A stretch of DNA of 64,000 nucleotides. It comes from Azolla caroliniana. Taxonomy: Eukaryota > Polypodiophyta. Positions 21,314 through 32,873 of the stretch are shown piece by piece (within the stretch, counting starts at the first letter, position 1; the number at the start of each line of letters is the position of its first letter). The DNA is taken from positions 8,432,001 to 8,496,000 of the forward strand of contig JBHGNT010000013.1 of the NCBI GenBank assembly GCA_043228905.1, given 5' to 3'. The notes beneath the pieces were generated by a model that worked only from the letters and a program-made list of their open reading frames with translations, was not told the origin of the DNA and did not search any database. The position numbers were made by a program, and so were the translations under genes.

Positions 21314-21553
21314 TTGAAACTTTGTTTACTTCTGAAGAATTATCTTCTAAACCACATGTGCCAGAAAGAATTCTTGATGTTAAAACAAAAAAAATTACAT
21401 ACTATAGAAATCCGAGAATTTAAAATAAAATGGATGTATAAATCAATAAAAGATGTCACATGGGAACGCGAAAATACTCTCAAAACTAACTTCCTTAACT
21501 TTCCATTGCCAGAGTGCAATGTTTTAAAGAGGGGGAGTATGTTACGGGCATGA
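21314..21553 (+). pseudogene. gypsy chromodomain remnant
   Basis: The second half of this open stretch is in the chromodomain frame (IREFKIKWMYKSIKDVTWER). The first half is out of frame relative to the family, so a frameshift lies in the A-run near 21,390. In intact elements the integrase-linked chromodomain steers insertion toward certain chromatin. Confidence 0.6.
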
Positions 21554-21987
21554 CCATATAATATTCCGTGGTGATAATTTACCGTAGTATTCTATACATG
21601 TGGATAAGTGTGAGGGTTAAACGAGAGTGTAAAGAATGGGAGGATTACTTTTAATCCTCGGGATTGAGACAACCCATTAGGCCAAGTGTGAACTTGCCTG
21701 GGGGCCTTGGGTATCGCTATAAATAAGAGGCCTAGCTACCCTCATTCCATCATATTTTGACTATGTCGAGACTCTGTTTCGTGGTGGTTCAACTCTTGTA
21801 GCGAGGGCCAGCACCAAGTACAACTCGACGCCACGGCGGTGGTATGGGACGCTGATCAAGGCTCGAGTCCGTCTCGATCCCTTCGCTCGGGTGGATCGGC
21901 ACCCTTCTTTCTCTCTCTCCTTTCTATCTATCTATCTATCATTCTTTTCTCCTTATCATACGCTTACATTAGATCATATCTCTAATA
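21540..21987 (+). repeat. chromovirus LTR (448 bp)
   Basis: Starts TGTTACGGGCATGACC directly after the polypurine tract and ends ...ATCTCTAATA. It aligns end to end with the minus-strand LTR at 51,138-50,684, including the TATA region (gctataaataagaggcc) and the GC-rich block with ctcgagtccgtctcgatccc. A (CTAT)n run lies at about 21,923-21,940. Confidence 0.8.
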
Positions 21988-22009
21988 AGCGATCTGGCTA
22001 CACCGACTG

Positions 22010-23215
22010 AAAGGTTCATCTTTATTCCATCAACAAAAGGTTCATCTTTATCCAAACAAGCATAAAAGTTAGAATCTTGATGAGGAATGTAACATCCAGC
22101 TACAAAAGTGGGGAAATCATTAGGTGTTTCTATTTTGAGCTATATGTAGCAATTATGCTCATCATTTTTTACGATTGACACATATTTCTCTATTTCTTTT
22201 TTAATCAAACATGCCACCCCTCCTTGTCCTCTTCTTTCTTTTGGAATTTTTTTTCCATATCAAAGAGTGTACATTATAGTTACGTAAACCTTGAATCCTT
22301 TGAGTGTCATGCTCCCATGTTTCAACAAGAAGAGTGATATCCGAGTCATCCGTGAACTCCTCTATGACAAATCCTGCATTCCATGGGTATCCATTGCAAT
22401 TCCAAAAGCATGGTCGTAAAAGACGTGGGTTAGTCTCCTATGTCACGTGTCCCTATTTGCCTACATTTCCATCTTTAGGCAAACCCTTAACCTTATTTTT
22501 CAATCATTCTTCATATGCTTTATGATGGGCATTTTGTTGTGAGATAGTATGATCTTCACTCACAAAGTATTGTGTACATTTGAGGTATACCCAACTATTT
22601 TCGAGTATGATCCGCGGCTTTGCATTATCCGTCATTGTGCATACAATAGGCCTTTCTCTAGAGCGAGTAACACCATGTTTCCCAACTCGGTGTGCCACAT
22701 ATACAGTCACATCCAACATACCATAATGCATGCTAAAAATTTCACCAATGGCCTTTACGAGGGATGCTCCTCTTTAATCCCACGGTTGACAATGTTCTTT
22801 GATCTTCGTTCGTGTTCTTTCAATTCTCGAGCATCTATGCTTTCTATATTCATCACATGCATAAAAGATGAGTTTGATACCACATACATTGGCCCATGAT
22901 TTCGTCGTGCATACATTTTTTCATGTCACTTACATCCCGCCACATCGTATCCATTGTTTCTTCCTTTAGTGCTTCCTTTAACTCAATCTTGTCGAGGCGC
23001 TCATTTGTTTCGAAAGAAACTCTTTTCCATTCTTGAATCTCTTCTTCAAGTTTTGCAACAATTTTCTTAAGGCCTTCATTGTCAAGGGTAACTATTTGGA
23101 GCTTAGCGTTATCTTTCATTAGTATCCCAATCTCTTCACTTTGCTTGTTTATGGTTTCTTGAAGAGAAGGCAAAGAGAGAGAGGGAGAGAGAGAGACTGT
23201 CGCTCTCTTCTACCA
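22010..23215 (-). mobile_element. LINE remnant (ORF1 and start of endonuclease)
   Basis: Minus-strand reading: a coiled-coil ORF1 region (23,173-22,853), ORF1 C-terminus (22,731-22,504; VTVYVAHRVGKHGVTRSRER), then the start of ORF2 with FWNCNG near 22,400 and ARGGVACLIKKEI-like endonuclease sequence to about 22,150. It is the same type of LINE as at 52-56.8 kb. It is 3'-truncated at about 22,010, close to the end of the chromovirus LTR. Confidence 0.65.
22853..23173 (-). pseudogene. LINE ORF1 coiled coil
   Basis: A 106-residue, Glu/Lys-rich stretch with strong heptad character (SEEIGILMKDNAKLQIVTLD, then ...LKKIVAKLEEEIQEWKRV). It corresponds to the N-terminal coiled coil of a LINE RNA-binding ORF1 protein; compare 56,776-56,474. 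It could be mistaken for a host coiled-coil gene, but the downstream endonuclease similarity on the same strand supports a LINE. Confidence 0.55.
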
Positions 23216-24556
23216 TTCCCCTATTGAGTCTTTTGATGACAATCATCTCAGGTTAAATAAGAATGGATGGTTGATACCATTGATTATGGATAGTAGTAGA
23301 TCTGGAAATGTAAATGACATTTTAAATTGCCACTTGCAATGATCTTCATTTCGAAAGTACTGATATGCGGTCCATCCTTGGGATTCGCACTAAAGATACA
23401 TTGGCTAAAAATAGGCAATTGTGTTTTCTATATTGTTTAAGTGGAAGATAATCCTTGTCATTGAATGGCTTGTTGTAATAGATCTCTTAGATCTGGTAAA
23501 TTTTGTCAGGTATTAGAGCCATGTAATAGAATGCTAGAAAGCACCTATAAGATAGGATGACACTATTGGGATCACATTTTGGGACTAGAAGTATACATAT
23601 TTATTATACATGCAAACAAAGCAGGGAAAGATGGGCAAACACCCAATCATGGTCAAAAGATCTTTTGGTTAAACTTTCTCCAATGAAGAAATAATGTCAA
23701 ATCGGTTTAGCTTGATGACAAAGATCCACTTGATGGTTTATAAGTTGACCGGATTTTGCTTGAAGACAAAGATCCACTTGATGGTTTATAAGTTGATTTG
23801 CTAAAGTTTGAGCAAAATAGATTTGTAAAAATAATTATGTAAATGCATCCAGCTTAATTGGCATGGTTTTGAACCACAAAAACATGTATTCGTCAACATG
23901 GTCCACATCTTATGCAATGCACAATTACTAGATTTTGGCCCTAAAATGCCAGAAGTTATTTATGCACCAAATTCTACTATAGATAGAGAAATCACTTAGT
24001 AATCACGTACATTGTATACTTTGGTGAGGTAGCGCAATGTTTATGCCATTGCTAGACGATGTGTATTATTATTACTCCATAATGCAAATGCCACTCATCA
24101 ATTGAAATTTGCATGTCTTATCTGAATGTCTCATCTTATCGCAATCATATTGGATAATCTCTAACGAACACACAATATGTATCCAATGCAATCTGGCAAT
24201 GAGCATCTATAGAGATGAACAAAGAAAATAGCTTAAAATTTTTGCTTAAACAATTAGAAGTAGAAATGCACGACACACACTACACGGATTGGGATGTGTT
24301 TCGTGTGTCCGTGTAGACATGTGGGTGGTGTGGGAGTTACAAGAAAATTCCATAGTTAAAAGGAGTCCCAATGTACTCGAATGGACAATGGGAGACATGA
24401 ATGAATGGCACTTCTCATCGGGTGTCTTATTTTATGATAGGTAATATTATGATAGGATTACCGATTAAGTGAGAGCGTCAAGGTTGGTCGGTCAATCAGT
24501 GGGTATAAATTAGCATGGGTTGATCCATGCATGTGTTGGTGGGTCGGATGATGGGA
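23216..24556. other. intergenic, no gene seen
   Basis: AT-rich sequence downstream of the pectinesterase gene. The only structure noted is a 48-bp direct duplication (23,711-23,758 and 23,759-23,806) built on a core reading gacaaagatccacttgatgg. The 3' UTR of the pectinesterase should lie in the right part, but no clear poly(A) signal was chosen. Confidence 0.4.
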
Positions 24557-24777
24557 TCACTTGGGGAGCCATTGCTGACCATCGATGAAGGTGATACTGA
24601 GGAATGGCTTGGCTTGCAGATCCGTGAGGCTGCGAGACCATGAGACACGACCGCTGCGGTTGGATCCAAGGCCGGTGCATTTGTACTCGCCATAGAACAC
24701 AGTCCTGCATTAAAGTTCATAATTTGCATGGTGGTGGAGTTAAAGGCTATAAGGTGTTCCAACTTTCGACAGAAAGA

Positions 24778-24811
<34 letters not shown>

Positions 24812-25564
24812 CAGTACAGTATATGTATATGGAGGAAGAAGAAGACTCGAATAATGGTGGAAACATATATGTACATATATGCCGGAAGAAGAAGAGTGGA
24901 ATAATGGCAGGGGGGGGAGAGGAGGCAAACTCACTTTTGACTTGCGGGGACACCGAAGTCGTCCCAGCCCTCGGGCCGGATGATGTTGGCAAGCTTGGTG
25001 TAGGCGAAGACAATGCGGGAGTAGGCACCCCAGGCTCTTCCAAGGTAGATGGAGCCAGTGCCAGTCACAGTGCACGACACGAAGGAGTAGCCGGTGTTGG
25101 AAGCTGCCGACAAACGTTTTTGTGCCGAGATGGAACCATAGGTAGTGGCGATGGAGTGAATCTGGCATCCCTGGACAGAGAAGGAAGGAAACAAACAACA
25201 CGGGGAAAATTATAAGCCTCATTTGATTAATTCATTGATATTGATGAGTTTACAACAGTTATAGCTACATACAAAAAAGAGAGAGCGGGCATCTCCAAAG
25301 ATGACATCGATGGAGCCCTCGATGTAGCAATTGTTGTAGTAATGGCGACCTTCTTTATCGTAAAGAGTGCCCTGAGCGCCGTAGAAGCTGCAGTTGTAGA
25401 AAGCTACCCTGTCACCTTGTACTCGGAGAGCGACTGCCTGCTTGTTCACTGCACCTGGGGCCGGGTGGCGAGCAGTGTTCTAGCATAGTATAGTATAGTA
25501 TGTGGAGAGGAGGATGTAAGTAAGTTATATAGTTAAAAGCGAGAATGGATAAAAGGTGTGGATG

Positions 25565-25613
<49 letters not shown>

Positions 25614-26216
25614 GTGGATTGTTTTTCTTTTTTTGGGTACCTTGAAGGAAATGCTGGTGGCGATGAAGTCGTTGGCTTCAATGGCGACCGAGGCACTGGC
25701 ATACGTGCCGAGGGGCTGTCCATTCTTGTCGAGAGCATAAGCGGTGTCGCTCCATTGGAGGTAAGTGCCGGCCGCACTCTGGCCTCTGAGTGTGATGAAG
25801 TTCTTGCCGGAGGGGATAACGATCTTCTCGTTGTAGATGCCGTTCTTGACGTAGATAATCACACGTTTGGTGTTTAGAGTGGGCACGCTGTTGATAGCCG
25901 ACTGCACCTTCCGGAAATTGCCGGAACCATCCTTGGCTACCACGATGACTGTGGGGCTGGTAGTGCTGTTGGCGGCTGCAGTGGCCAATGAACGCCTGGG
26001 GAACAGGTGATAGGCCTTCTTTTGGCTATCTTTCAGGATCTGCCTAAAGTTTGTGTCGTGGTTGTCCGGCTGGTAACCTCTCACCTCCTCCTCGACCCAC
26101 CCATCGAAGCTCTGAGGTACCACCCTGTTGCCATCAACAGCCACAACCACAACCACAACCACAAGGATGATACATAACAACCATGATGCCAGCACTGAGC
26201 TCATGGATAACGCCAT
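24557..26216 (-). CDS. pectinesterase (pectin methylesterase), secreted, four exons
   Basis: Predicted exons 26,216-25,641, 25,479-25,273, 25,170-24,935 and 24,704-24,557. All junctions are GT-AG and in phase, giving 388 residues and a TGA stop. ATG 26,216 is chosen because the longer open frame starts with GTG. Residues 1-28 ([15 protein letters not shown] then a Val run) form a signal peptide or anchor. There is no large PMEI pro-region. Family motifs: GIYNEK (the GxYxE motif), [14 protein letters not shown] with the nucleophile Asp, YLGRAW with the substrate-binding Arg, RPEGW and YGEYKCTG. These proteins de-esterify homogalacturonan in the cell wall. Unusually the QDTL motif reads QGTL, so the acid/base Asp is Gly. 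It may be catalytically impaired, or the change may be lineage-specific. There are no frameshifts or premature stops. Confidence 0.9.
24777..24832. repeat. (TATATG)n microsatellite in pectinesterase intron 3
   Basis: About six pure TATATG units followed by an imperfect tail, within the intron 24,934-24,705. It creates spurious open frames on both strands. Confidence 0.85.
25568..25612. repeat. (GA)n microsatellite in pectinesterase intron 1
   Basis: About 22 uninterrupted GA dinucleotides inside the intron 25,640-25,480 (CT-rich on the coding strand). It may contribute to the polypyrimidine stretch of that intron. Confidence 0.85.
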
Positions 26217-26218
26217 GC

Positions 26219-26313
26219 CTCCCTCTCCCTCTCCCTCTCCCTCTCCCACTCCCTATGTAAATATATCAATGGCTTCTATCTATCTATCTACCTATCTATC
26301 TATCTATCTATCT
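26219..26313. repeat. (CCCTCT)n and (ATCT)n repeats in pectinesterase 5' region
   Basis: A (CCCTCT)n run at 26,219-26,247 abuts the start codon in the predicted 5' leader (GGGAGA on the coding strand). An (ATCT)n run occupies about 26,278-26,313. GA-rich leaders of this kind are common in plant 5' UTRs. Confidence 0.7.
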
Positions 26314-27441
26314 ATGATGCAGCGAATACTTTGATGTATGATGATGATGAGAAAGGCAGCAAGGACGGGGGCCTGTTTAAGTAGCAGGTGGGCAGACTCA
26401 GAGAGAGAGAGAGAGAGTGTGTGTGTGTGTGTGTGGTGTGGAGGTGATGGTTGTTGCCACGTTCTACACACTACTATGGATGTAATCTCTATCTATCTGT
26501 ACATATTGATTGGAATGACAATAAAGAAGAGAATATATATGTTTTATACACATATTCTACACACTACTATGTATGTATGTACATAATCTGTATCTATCTG
26601 TACATATTGATTGGAATGACAATATAGACGAAAATATATATGTTTTACACACACACACACACCCACGATGGTATGTATATAGTCGATAGAGAGAGAGAGA
26701 GAGATGATATATCGTGAGAAGTTGAAGGAAAGGAAATGGTCAAGCACACTCATTACTTTCTTTCTTTCTTTTTGTAGATGCGTTAATTATCTCACGACAA
26801 GAAAATGATGACGATGGCCATCCTTCCATACGTAATTACCGAGCACTAATTATGCAATTCATGTGGTTCCCAACATTATCCTCAAAAGTGATGCTCAATC
26901 AACATCACTCTTACCGTTTACTCACAAAACGGATTTATATCACGTGTAATGTCATAGAATCATAAAATAGATGGAACTAATTATCAATGACTCTCTCATC
27001 AACAGACCCATATCTCTCAATCGATCACATCCACTGGCGATTTGGCATGATAGTTTGTAGTTCTTTCTTTCGAGATAGTATCTATGGCTATTTCGCTCCT
27101 CTCGCTTTAAACTATCTCATTCCATTTCTCTTCCAACAAATCTCTTTCCTAGACACATTACTTGAGACGTCGTAGATGTCATAATTAATTGACTTCTACC
27201 ATGGCCCCAAATGCTCCACATGTGATTTATGAGCATGGCACTTGGTTAACCTCAAAATGAGACATCATCAATTTCCATAGATGTTCAAAAAGAGGTTCAA
27301 TGCACTTGTGATTCATATCTCCATCGAATGGACAACCATTGGAAGCAAGTGTATATGTTTGTATTATGCAATTAATGCTACAATCTTGTTTATACAATTA
27401 ACAACATCCTCATTTAATAATGTAGGGATCAAGATGAGATA
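26314..27441. other. intergenic, upstream of pectinesterase
   Basis: No gene recognised. It contains a 93-bp tandem duplication (26,464-26,556 and 26,557-about 26,650; core tgtacatattgattggaatg), (GA)n/(GT)n runs at 26,401-26,434, (CA)n at about 26,645-26,662 and (GA)n at 26,687-26,703. The pectinesterase promoter should lie here; I could not pick a convincing TATA box. Confidence 0.4.
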
Positions 27442-28118
27442 ACACACAAGATATTGGTCATTAATGTCTATAAGCAAAGAAAACTGAACGAAATATATAT
27501 TAATGTCTTCTAAGACCCAATTTGGCCCATGAGACAATGGATTACAACAATGGCTATGTGTTCACAATCATCGAAAATCTTAATCAGAAATTTAAAGATG
27601 AAGATGAAGATGACAGATGACAGATGACAAATGAAGGCGAAGATGAAGATTTTAAATTTTAAAAATTTCTATGAAGATGTAGATGAGAAATGAGTGACAC
27701 ACAAAGTTATTCGTCATTAAGGTCTATAAACAAAGAAAAATGAATGAAATACATATTAATTTCTTCTAAGACCAAATTTGGCCCATGAGACGATCGATTA
27801 CAATAATGGGTATGTGTTCACAATCATCGAAAATATTAATCTGAAATTTAAAGATGATAGATGACAGATGACAGATGAAGACGAAGACGAAGATTTTAAA
27901 TTTTAAAATCTTCTATGAAGATGAAGTTGAGAAATGAGTGACACACAATGTTATTGGTCATTAAGGTCTATAAACAAAGAAAAATGAATGAAATATATAT
28001 TAATTTCTTCTAAGAACAAATTTGGCCCATTAGACGATCGATTACAATAATGGGTATGTGTTCACAATCATCGAAAATATAAATAAACAAATTTAAAGAG
28101 TTTGGGCATGACGTTATA
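27442..28118 (-). repeat. tandem ~250-bp repeat, LINE 3' UTR
   Basis: About 2.7 units with matching points at 27,501, 27,757 and 28,001 (spacings 256 and 244 bp). Each holds a conserved block around tcttctaagaccaaatttgg, and two hold short gatgaagatgacagatgaca-type runs. The same block occurs once at about 52,062-52,095, next to the 3' end of the minus-strand LINE. This is therefore probably the 3' UTR of a LINE of that family, continuing at 33,515 beyond the inserted copia. Confidence 0.6.
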
Positions 28119-28123
28119 GGGTA

Positions 28124-28759
28124 TGTTGGGATTACGGTCCCTCCGGATGGGATGGTCAGATGTCCGGGAATCGGGAATGAAGACCCGAATGAGGAGTACC
28201 CGGTATCGGAACCGGATGATGAAGACCCGGTTTCGGATCCGGATGATGAAGACCCCGGCTACGGAGCCGGATGACGAATGTACCCGGAGAGAGATCCGGA
28301 TGCGGGGACATATTTGTGAATATGTTTGCCAAGGGCCCTCGAGGCTATACTTGTAAATAGCCCAAAAGTCATATGTGTATAAATATGACTTAGGGCAAAC
28401 AGTTTTGTAGTTGTTGCTCATTTTTCTGTTTTCCACTTAGAGGGAGCGAAGTGAGAGCAGCCGAGAGAGAGAGAGTGAGAGAGAGAGAAAGGAAGAGGTC
28501 GACGCCTCTGTGTAATACCGCCGCCTGTGGCGAGGACAGCGAGCTCAAGGTCGTCGCCTTGCAGCTCGCCATTGTACATTCCCTGCGTATAGTGATAGTT
28601 GGAGTCTTGCACTCCCGTGGTTTTTCCCGTCTAGGGTTTTCCACGCTAAACCCTGTGCATTCGAGTCTCTCTCTGTGTTTTCGATTTACTGCTGCATTGA
28701 TTCGTGTTTCCCCGGTTGTGGCCGAGAGGTGAAGGTTTTGAAAGCGTCAATTCCTAACA
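28124..28759 (+). repeat. 5' LTR of copia (636 bp)
   Basis: TGTTGGGATTACGG...TTCCTAACA with TG/CA termini (TGTTG near-inverted with TAACA). It contains three tandem-like ccggatgatgaagacc units (28,210-28,260), TATA region gtgtataaatatgac (about 28,374) and a (GA)n-rich stretch at 28,464-28,490. Confidence 0.95.
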
Positions 28760-28790
28760 ATCTGGTATCAGAGCAACTGCAGTGCAGAAA

Positions 28791-31700
28791 ATGGAAGGCG
28801 GCGGCAGCGGGCAGCCGGGGATGATGGTGCTGAATGCGCAGAACTACGCCGACTGGAAGATAAAGATGGAGGATCTGCTCATTGTTCGGGACCTGTATGA
28901 ACCGATCGACAGGTCGGAAATACCCAAGGGGGTACTTGAGACGGAATGGAGGCTTCTGAACCGGAAAGCCGTTGCAACCATTCGGCAATACGTCGACGTG
29001 AGCGTTCTACAACATGTGGCGAACGACATCAACGCATATGAGATGTGGCAGAAGCTGTGGGCCTCTACGAGAGGAAGAATGCGTTGAACCGGACCTCCCT
29101 GATGAGGAAGATAGTGAACCTCAAATACCGGGACGGCGAGAGTATGGTGGAACACGTAAGCACATTCATGGGATTCGTAAACCAGCTTGCGGCGATCAAG
29201 TTCCCGTTGGAGGATGCAATGCAAGCCATCATGCTGATGTGTACATTGCCGGAAAGCTGGGAGAACTTGGTGGTGACTCTCAGCACCTCCTGCACCGAAG
29301 ATAACTTGTCCCTACAAACAGTAAAGACAAGCATTTTGAACGAAGAAGCGCGTCGGAGAGATAAAGAACCGGCCTCCGATCCGAAGATGCTGCTTACCGA
29401 ATCGGATCGGGGAAGACAACGGAACCGGAGTCCGCAAAGACGGGAGAAGTCGGGGACCCGGTCGCAGTCAAGAGGAAGGCCCACATGCTTCCACTGTGGG
29501 AAGCCGGGGCACTTCCGAAAGAATTGTCGGCATTACCGAAAAGACAACGGAGCCGACGACACCGATTCGATGAAGTCTTCGGAACGGAACGATGCTTACC
29601 GGGGAGCCACGGACCGGAATGGTTCGGATCGGCGAGGGCAGGACCGGAAAGGAACGACGGCACTCGCGGCAATTGAAGAGGAGATCATGCTCATCACCGA
29701 AGAAGGTGAACTAAACATTGCCGGCGATGAGACTACCTGGGTGGTCGATTCCGGAGCGTCGTTCCACCTGACCCCGGAAAGAAGATACTTCTCATCCTAC
29801 ACAGCCGGTGAGCATGGCTGTGTTCGGATGGGAAATGAAGGTACATGCCGGATTGCCGGCATAGGATATGTGTGGTTGACAACCTCGACCGGATGCAAAA
29901 TGTTGCTGAAGGATGTCCGACACGTTCCGGAGGTACGATTGAACCTGATTTCGGCCGGGAGGCTAGACGATGAAGGCTACACAGGTAGCATCCGGAACTG
30001 CGTAATGAAGTTCAGCAAGGGGAGCCTGATAGTGGCTCGGGCCCGGAAAGTCAACACATTGTACCTTATGAATGCCTGGTTGTGTCCGGAGGAGTTGAAC
30101 GTGGCAGCCGACACTACCGGTGAGCTGTGGCACAAGAGACTGTGCCACATGAGTGAGAAGGGGATGAAGTGGCTTGCAGAAGACAACCTTATTCCAGTGA
30201 AGCATGTGCACCTGGAGAAGTGCACCGATTGCCTGGCCGGAAAGCAGAACCGAACCTCCTTCCACTCAAGGCCACCGACGAGACGTAGCGCACCATTGGA
30301 GTTGGTGCACACTGACGTGTGTCAAGTAGAAACGAAGTCACATGGCGGAGCCCAGTACTTCGTGACATTCATTGATGACCACAGCCGGAAGCTGTGGACG
30401 GCACCGTTGAAGACAAAGAACCAAGTGTTGTGCGTCTTCAAAGAACTCCACGCGAGAGTGGAAAGGGAATCGGGCAAGAAGCTGAAAGCGATACGAGCGG
30501 ATAACGGAGGGGAATACCGGGGGCAGTTCGAGGAGTACTGTCGCTCGAAGGGAATCCGGCTCGAGTTTACTGTGCCGAAGACGCCGGAACTGAACGGGCT
30601 GGCCGAGAGGATGAACCGGACCATAATGGAGAGGGTCCGGAGTATGCTGGCGCATGCGAAATTACCCAAGGGGTTTTGGGCTGAGGCAATGTCGACGGCG
30701 ACATACGTGATAAACAGATCACCCTCAGTACCTTTGGACGGAGACACGCCGTAGAGAATGTGGACCGGTAGGGAAGTATCCTACCGGCATCTGAAGGTGT
30801 TCGGGTGTCTCGCATATGTGCATGTGGCAAAGGACCGGAGAGGAAAGCTAGATCCAAAGACCCGGCCATGCATATTCCTCGGTTACGGCGATGACGAGTT
30901 CGGCTACCGAGTATGGGACCCGGTCGACAAGAAGATATTCCGGAGTCGTGATATCATCTTCATGGAGGACAAGACACTAGCCGACTGGGAGTCGGAGAAG
31001 AAGATGAAGAGCTCCAAGTCGACCGGTGAGGATCAACTCTACGAGGAGCAGTCCCGACCGGCAAGGGACCGGTTAGCACTCGAGGATCCGGCCGAAGACG
31101 GTGAAGAAACAGAACCGGCCGAGGAAGATGAAACTGATACCGGAACCGGCCCCGATCCCGAAATGGATTCGGATGAAGAGGAAACGGAGGAGCTGGTTAC
31201 CGAAGCTCCGGAACGGAGATATCCTCTAAGAGAGAGAAGGGCCCCCCGGAGATTTCCGGAACCAGAGCACGTGCTGCTAACCGACGAGGGGGAGCCGGAG
31301 AGTTTTGAAGAAGCAAAGCTTGACACCCATAGCCGCAGGTGGTTAAGTGCCATGCAGGAGGAGATGGATTCCCTGCATGAGAACCTCACATATGAACTTG
31401 TGGAGTTGCCGAAAGGAAAGCGGGCACTTCGAAACAAGTGGGTGTTCAAGCTGAAACCGGGAGATGCCGGAAACCCCCCGAGATACAAAGCCAGGATCGT
31501 GGTGAAGGGGTTCCAGCAGAAGAAGGGCGTCGACTTCGACGAGATATTTGCCCCGGTAGTGAAGATGACCTCCATCCGGACGGTGCTGAGCATAGCGGCA
31601 AGCATGGACCTCGAGGTAGAACAGATGGACGTGAAGACGGCATTCCTTCACGGTGACCTCGAAGAAGAGATCTACATGCAGCAACCGGAAGGATTCGAGA

Positions 31701-32863
31701 AGAAAGGGAAGGAGCACCTGGTATGCCGGTTGAAGAAGAGCCTTTACGGACTGAAGCAGGCTCCCCGGCAATGGTACCGGAAGTTCGACTCTTTCATGAC
31801 CGACGAAGGGTACCACAAAACGCAGTCCGATCACTGCGTGTTTGTGAAGAAGTTCGAAGGAGGAGACTTTCTAATACTCCTCCTGTACGTGGACGACATG
31901 TTGATCGTCGGACGGGACCAGGTCAAGATACGGATGCTGAAGAAAGCGCTTCACCGAACCTTCTCAATGAAGGACCTGGGTCCGGCGAGGCAAATACTAG
32001 GGATGCACATCATCCGGGACCGGAAGAAGAAGCAGTTGTGGCTGTCACAGGAGAAGTACGTGACAAAGGTGCTTCACCGGTTCAACATGTCGGAAGCAAG
32101 ACCGGTCGGGTCAACCCTCCCGGCAAACTGCAAGTTGTCCAGCAAGCAAAGCCCCAAGACAAACGCTGAGAAGGAGGACATGATGAAAGTACCATATGCC
32201 TCTGCCGTCGGAAGCTTGATGTACGCAATGGTGTGTACAAGACCGGACATAGGATATGCAGTCGGAGTGGTGAGCCGGTACATGAGCAATCCCGGCAAAG
32301 AGCACTGGAACGCGGCCAAGTGGATACTCCGATACCTGAAGGGCACGGCAAACGTGTGCCTCCGATTCGGCTCCGGTAAGCCCGAACTCGACGGCTTTAC
32401 CGATTCGGATATGTCGGCTGATGCAGATACCAGCCGGTCCACATCAGGGTATGTGATGACGTATGCAGGGGGAGCTGTTTCGTGGCAGTCGAGGCTGCAG
32501 AAGACGGTTGCGTTGTCAACCACGGAGGCGGAGTACATGGCGGCTGTTGAAGCCGGCAAGGAAATAATATGGATGAAGGACTTCATTAGAGAGCTCGGTA
32601 TCCGGCAGGAGGAGTACCGACTCTACTGCGACAGTCAGAGTGCCATCCACCTTGCGAAGAACGCGGCCTATCACTCCCGGACGAAGCACATCCAGCGAAG
32701 ATATCACTGGATCCGGGAAAGGATAGAAGACCAGGAGTTCGTGCTGACGAAGATCCACACGGACGAAAACGGGTCAGATATGCTGACCAAAGTGCTCACA
32801 CCCGACAAGCTGGAAGCGTGCCGGAAGAGGGTCGGACTGGAAAGACATCCCATGCCGAAGTGA
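28791..32863 (+). pseudogene. copia gag-pol polyprotein, two disruptions
   Basis: ATG 28,791 opens the gag; the DUF4219-like start and UBN2-type region end at a one-base frameshift near 29,058 (a G missing from a G run is simplest). The second frame (29,045-30,754) holds a CCHC knuckle CFHCGKPGHFRKNC (29,486-29,527), protease VVDSGASFHLT (Asp at 29,747), HHCC pre-integrase (LWHKRLCHMSE...CTDCLAGK) and integrase (HTDVCQVE at 30,307; RADNGGEY; ELNGLAERMNR). After the TAG at 30,752-30,754 the same frame runs 701 codons with RT (FLHGDLEEEIYMQ; LLYVDDMLIVG at 31,880-31,912) and RNase H (GFTDSDMSADADTS; VALSTTEAEYMAA; LYCDSQSAIHLAKN) to TGA at 32,863. The related copy at 36,109 has CAG at the stop position, so TAG is a simple C-to-T change. 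All catalytic residues look present. Confidence 0.9.
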
Positions 32864-32873
32864 AGGGGGAGTT

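Larger units (their letters stand above)
20840..21987 (+). mobile_element. chromodomain gypsy, 3' end with LTR
   Basis: The 3' end of a chromovirus of the same family as the element at 44.4-51.1 kb. It carries degraded integrase C-terminus (20,900-21,300), a chromodomain remnant (about 21,350-21,510; REFKIKWMYKSIKDVTWERE), a polypurine tract GAGGGGGAG at 21,529-21,537 and an LTR at 21,540-21,987. The 5' part is lost at about 20,830, where it meets the inverted gypsy composite. Confidence 0.8.

Noticed and set aside
22304-22899. Plus-strand frames (73 and 116 codons) over the LINE remnant
   Set aside because: Antisense to recognisable LINE ORF1/endonuclease sequence.
24496-25222. Several open frames on both strands over the pectinesterase 3' exons
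   Set aside because: They read through introns or the (TATATG)n run; the spliced model explains the conserved motifs.
28123-28732. Frames inside the copia LTRs (duplicated at 32.87-33.4 kb)
   Set aside because: They occur identically in both LTRs, cover the promoter region and have no domain.
29485-32586. Minus-strand frames of 100-188 codons inside the 28-kb copia
   Set aside because: GC-rich antisense shadows of gag-pol; no domain recognised.
30758-32863. The 701-codon frame as a separate host reverse-transcriptase-related gene
   Set aside because: It is the second half of one copia polyprotein, separated by a single TAG codon and enclosed by LTRs with target duplications.
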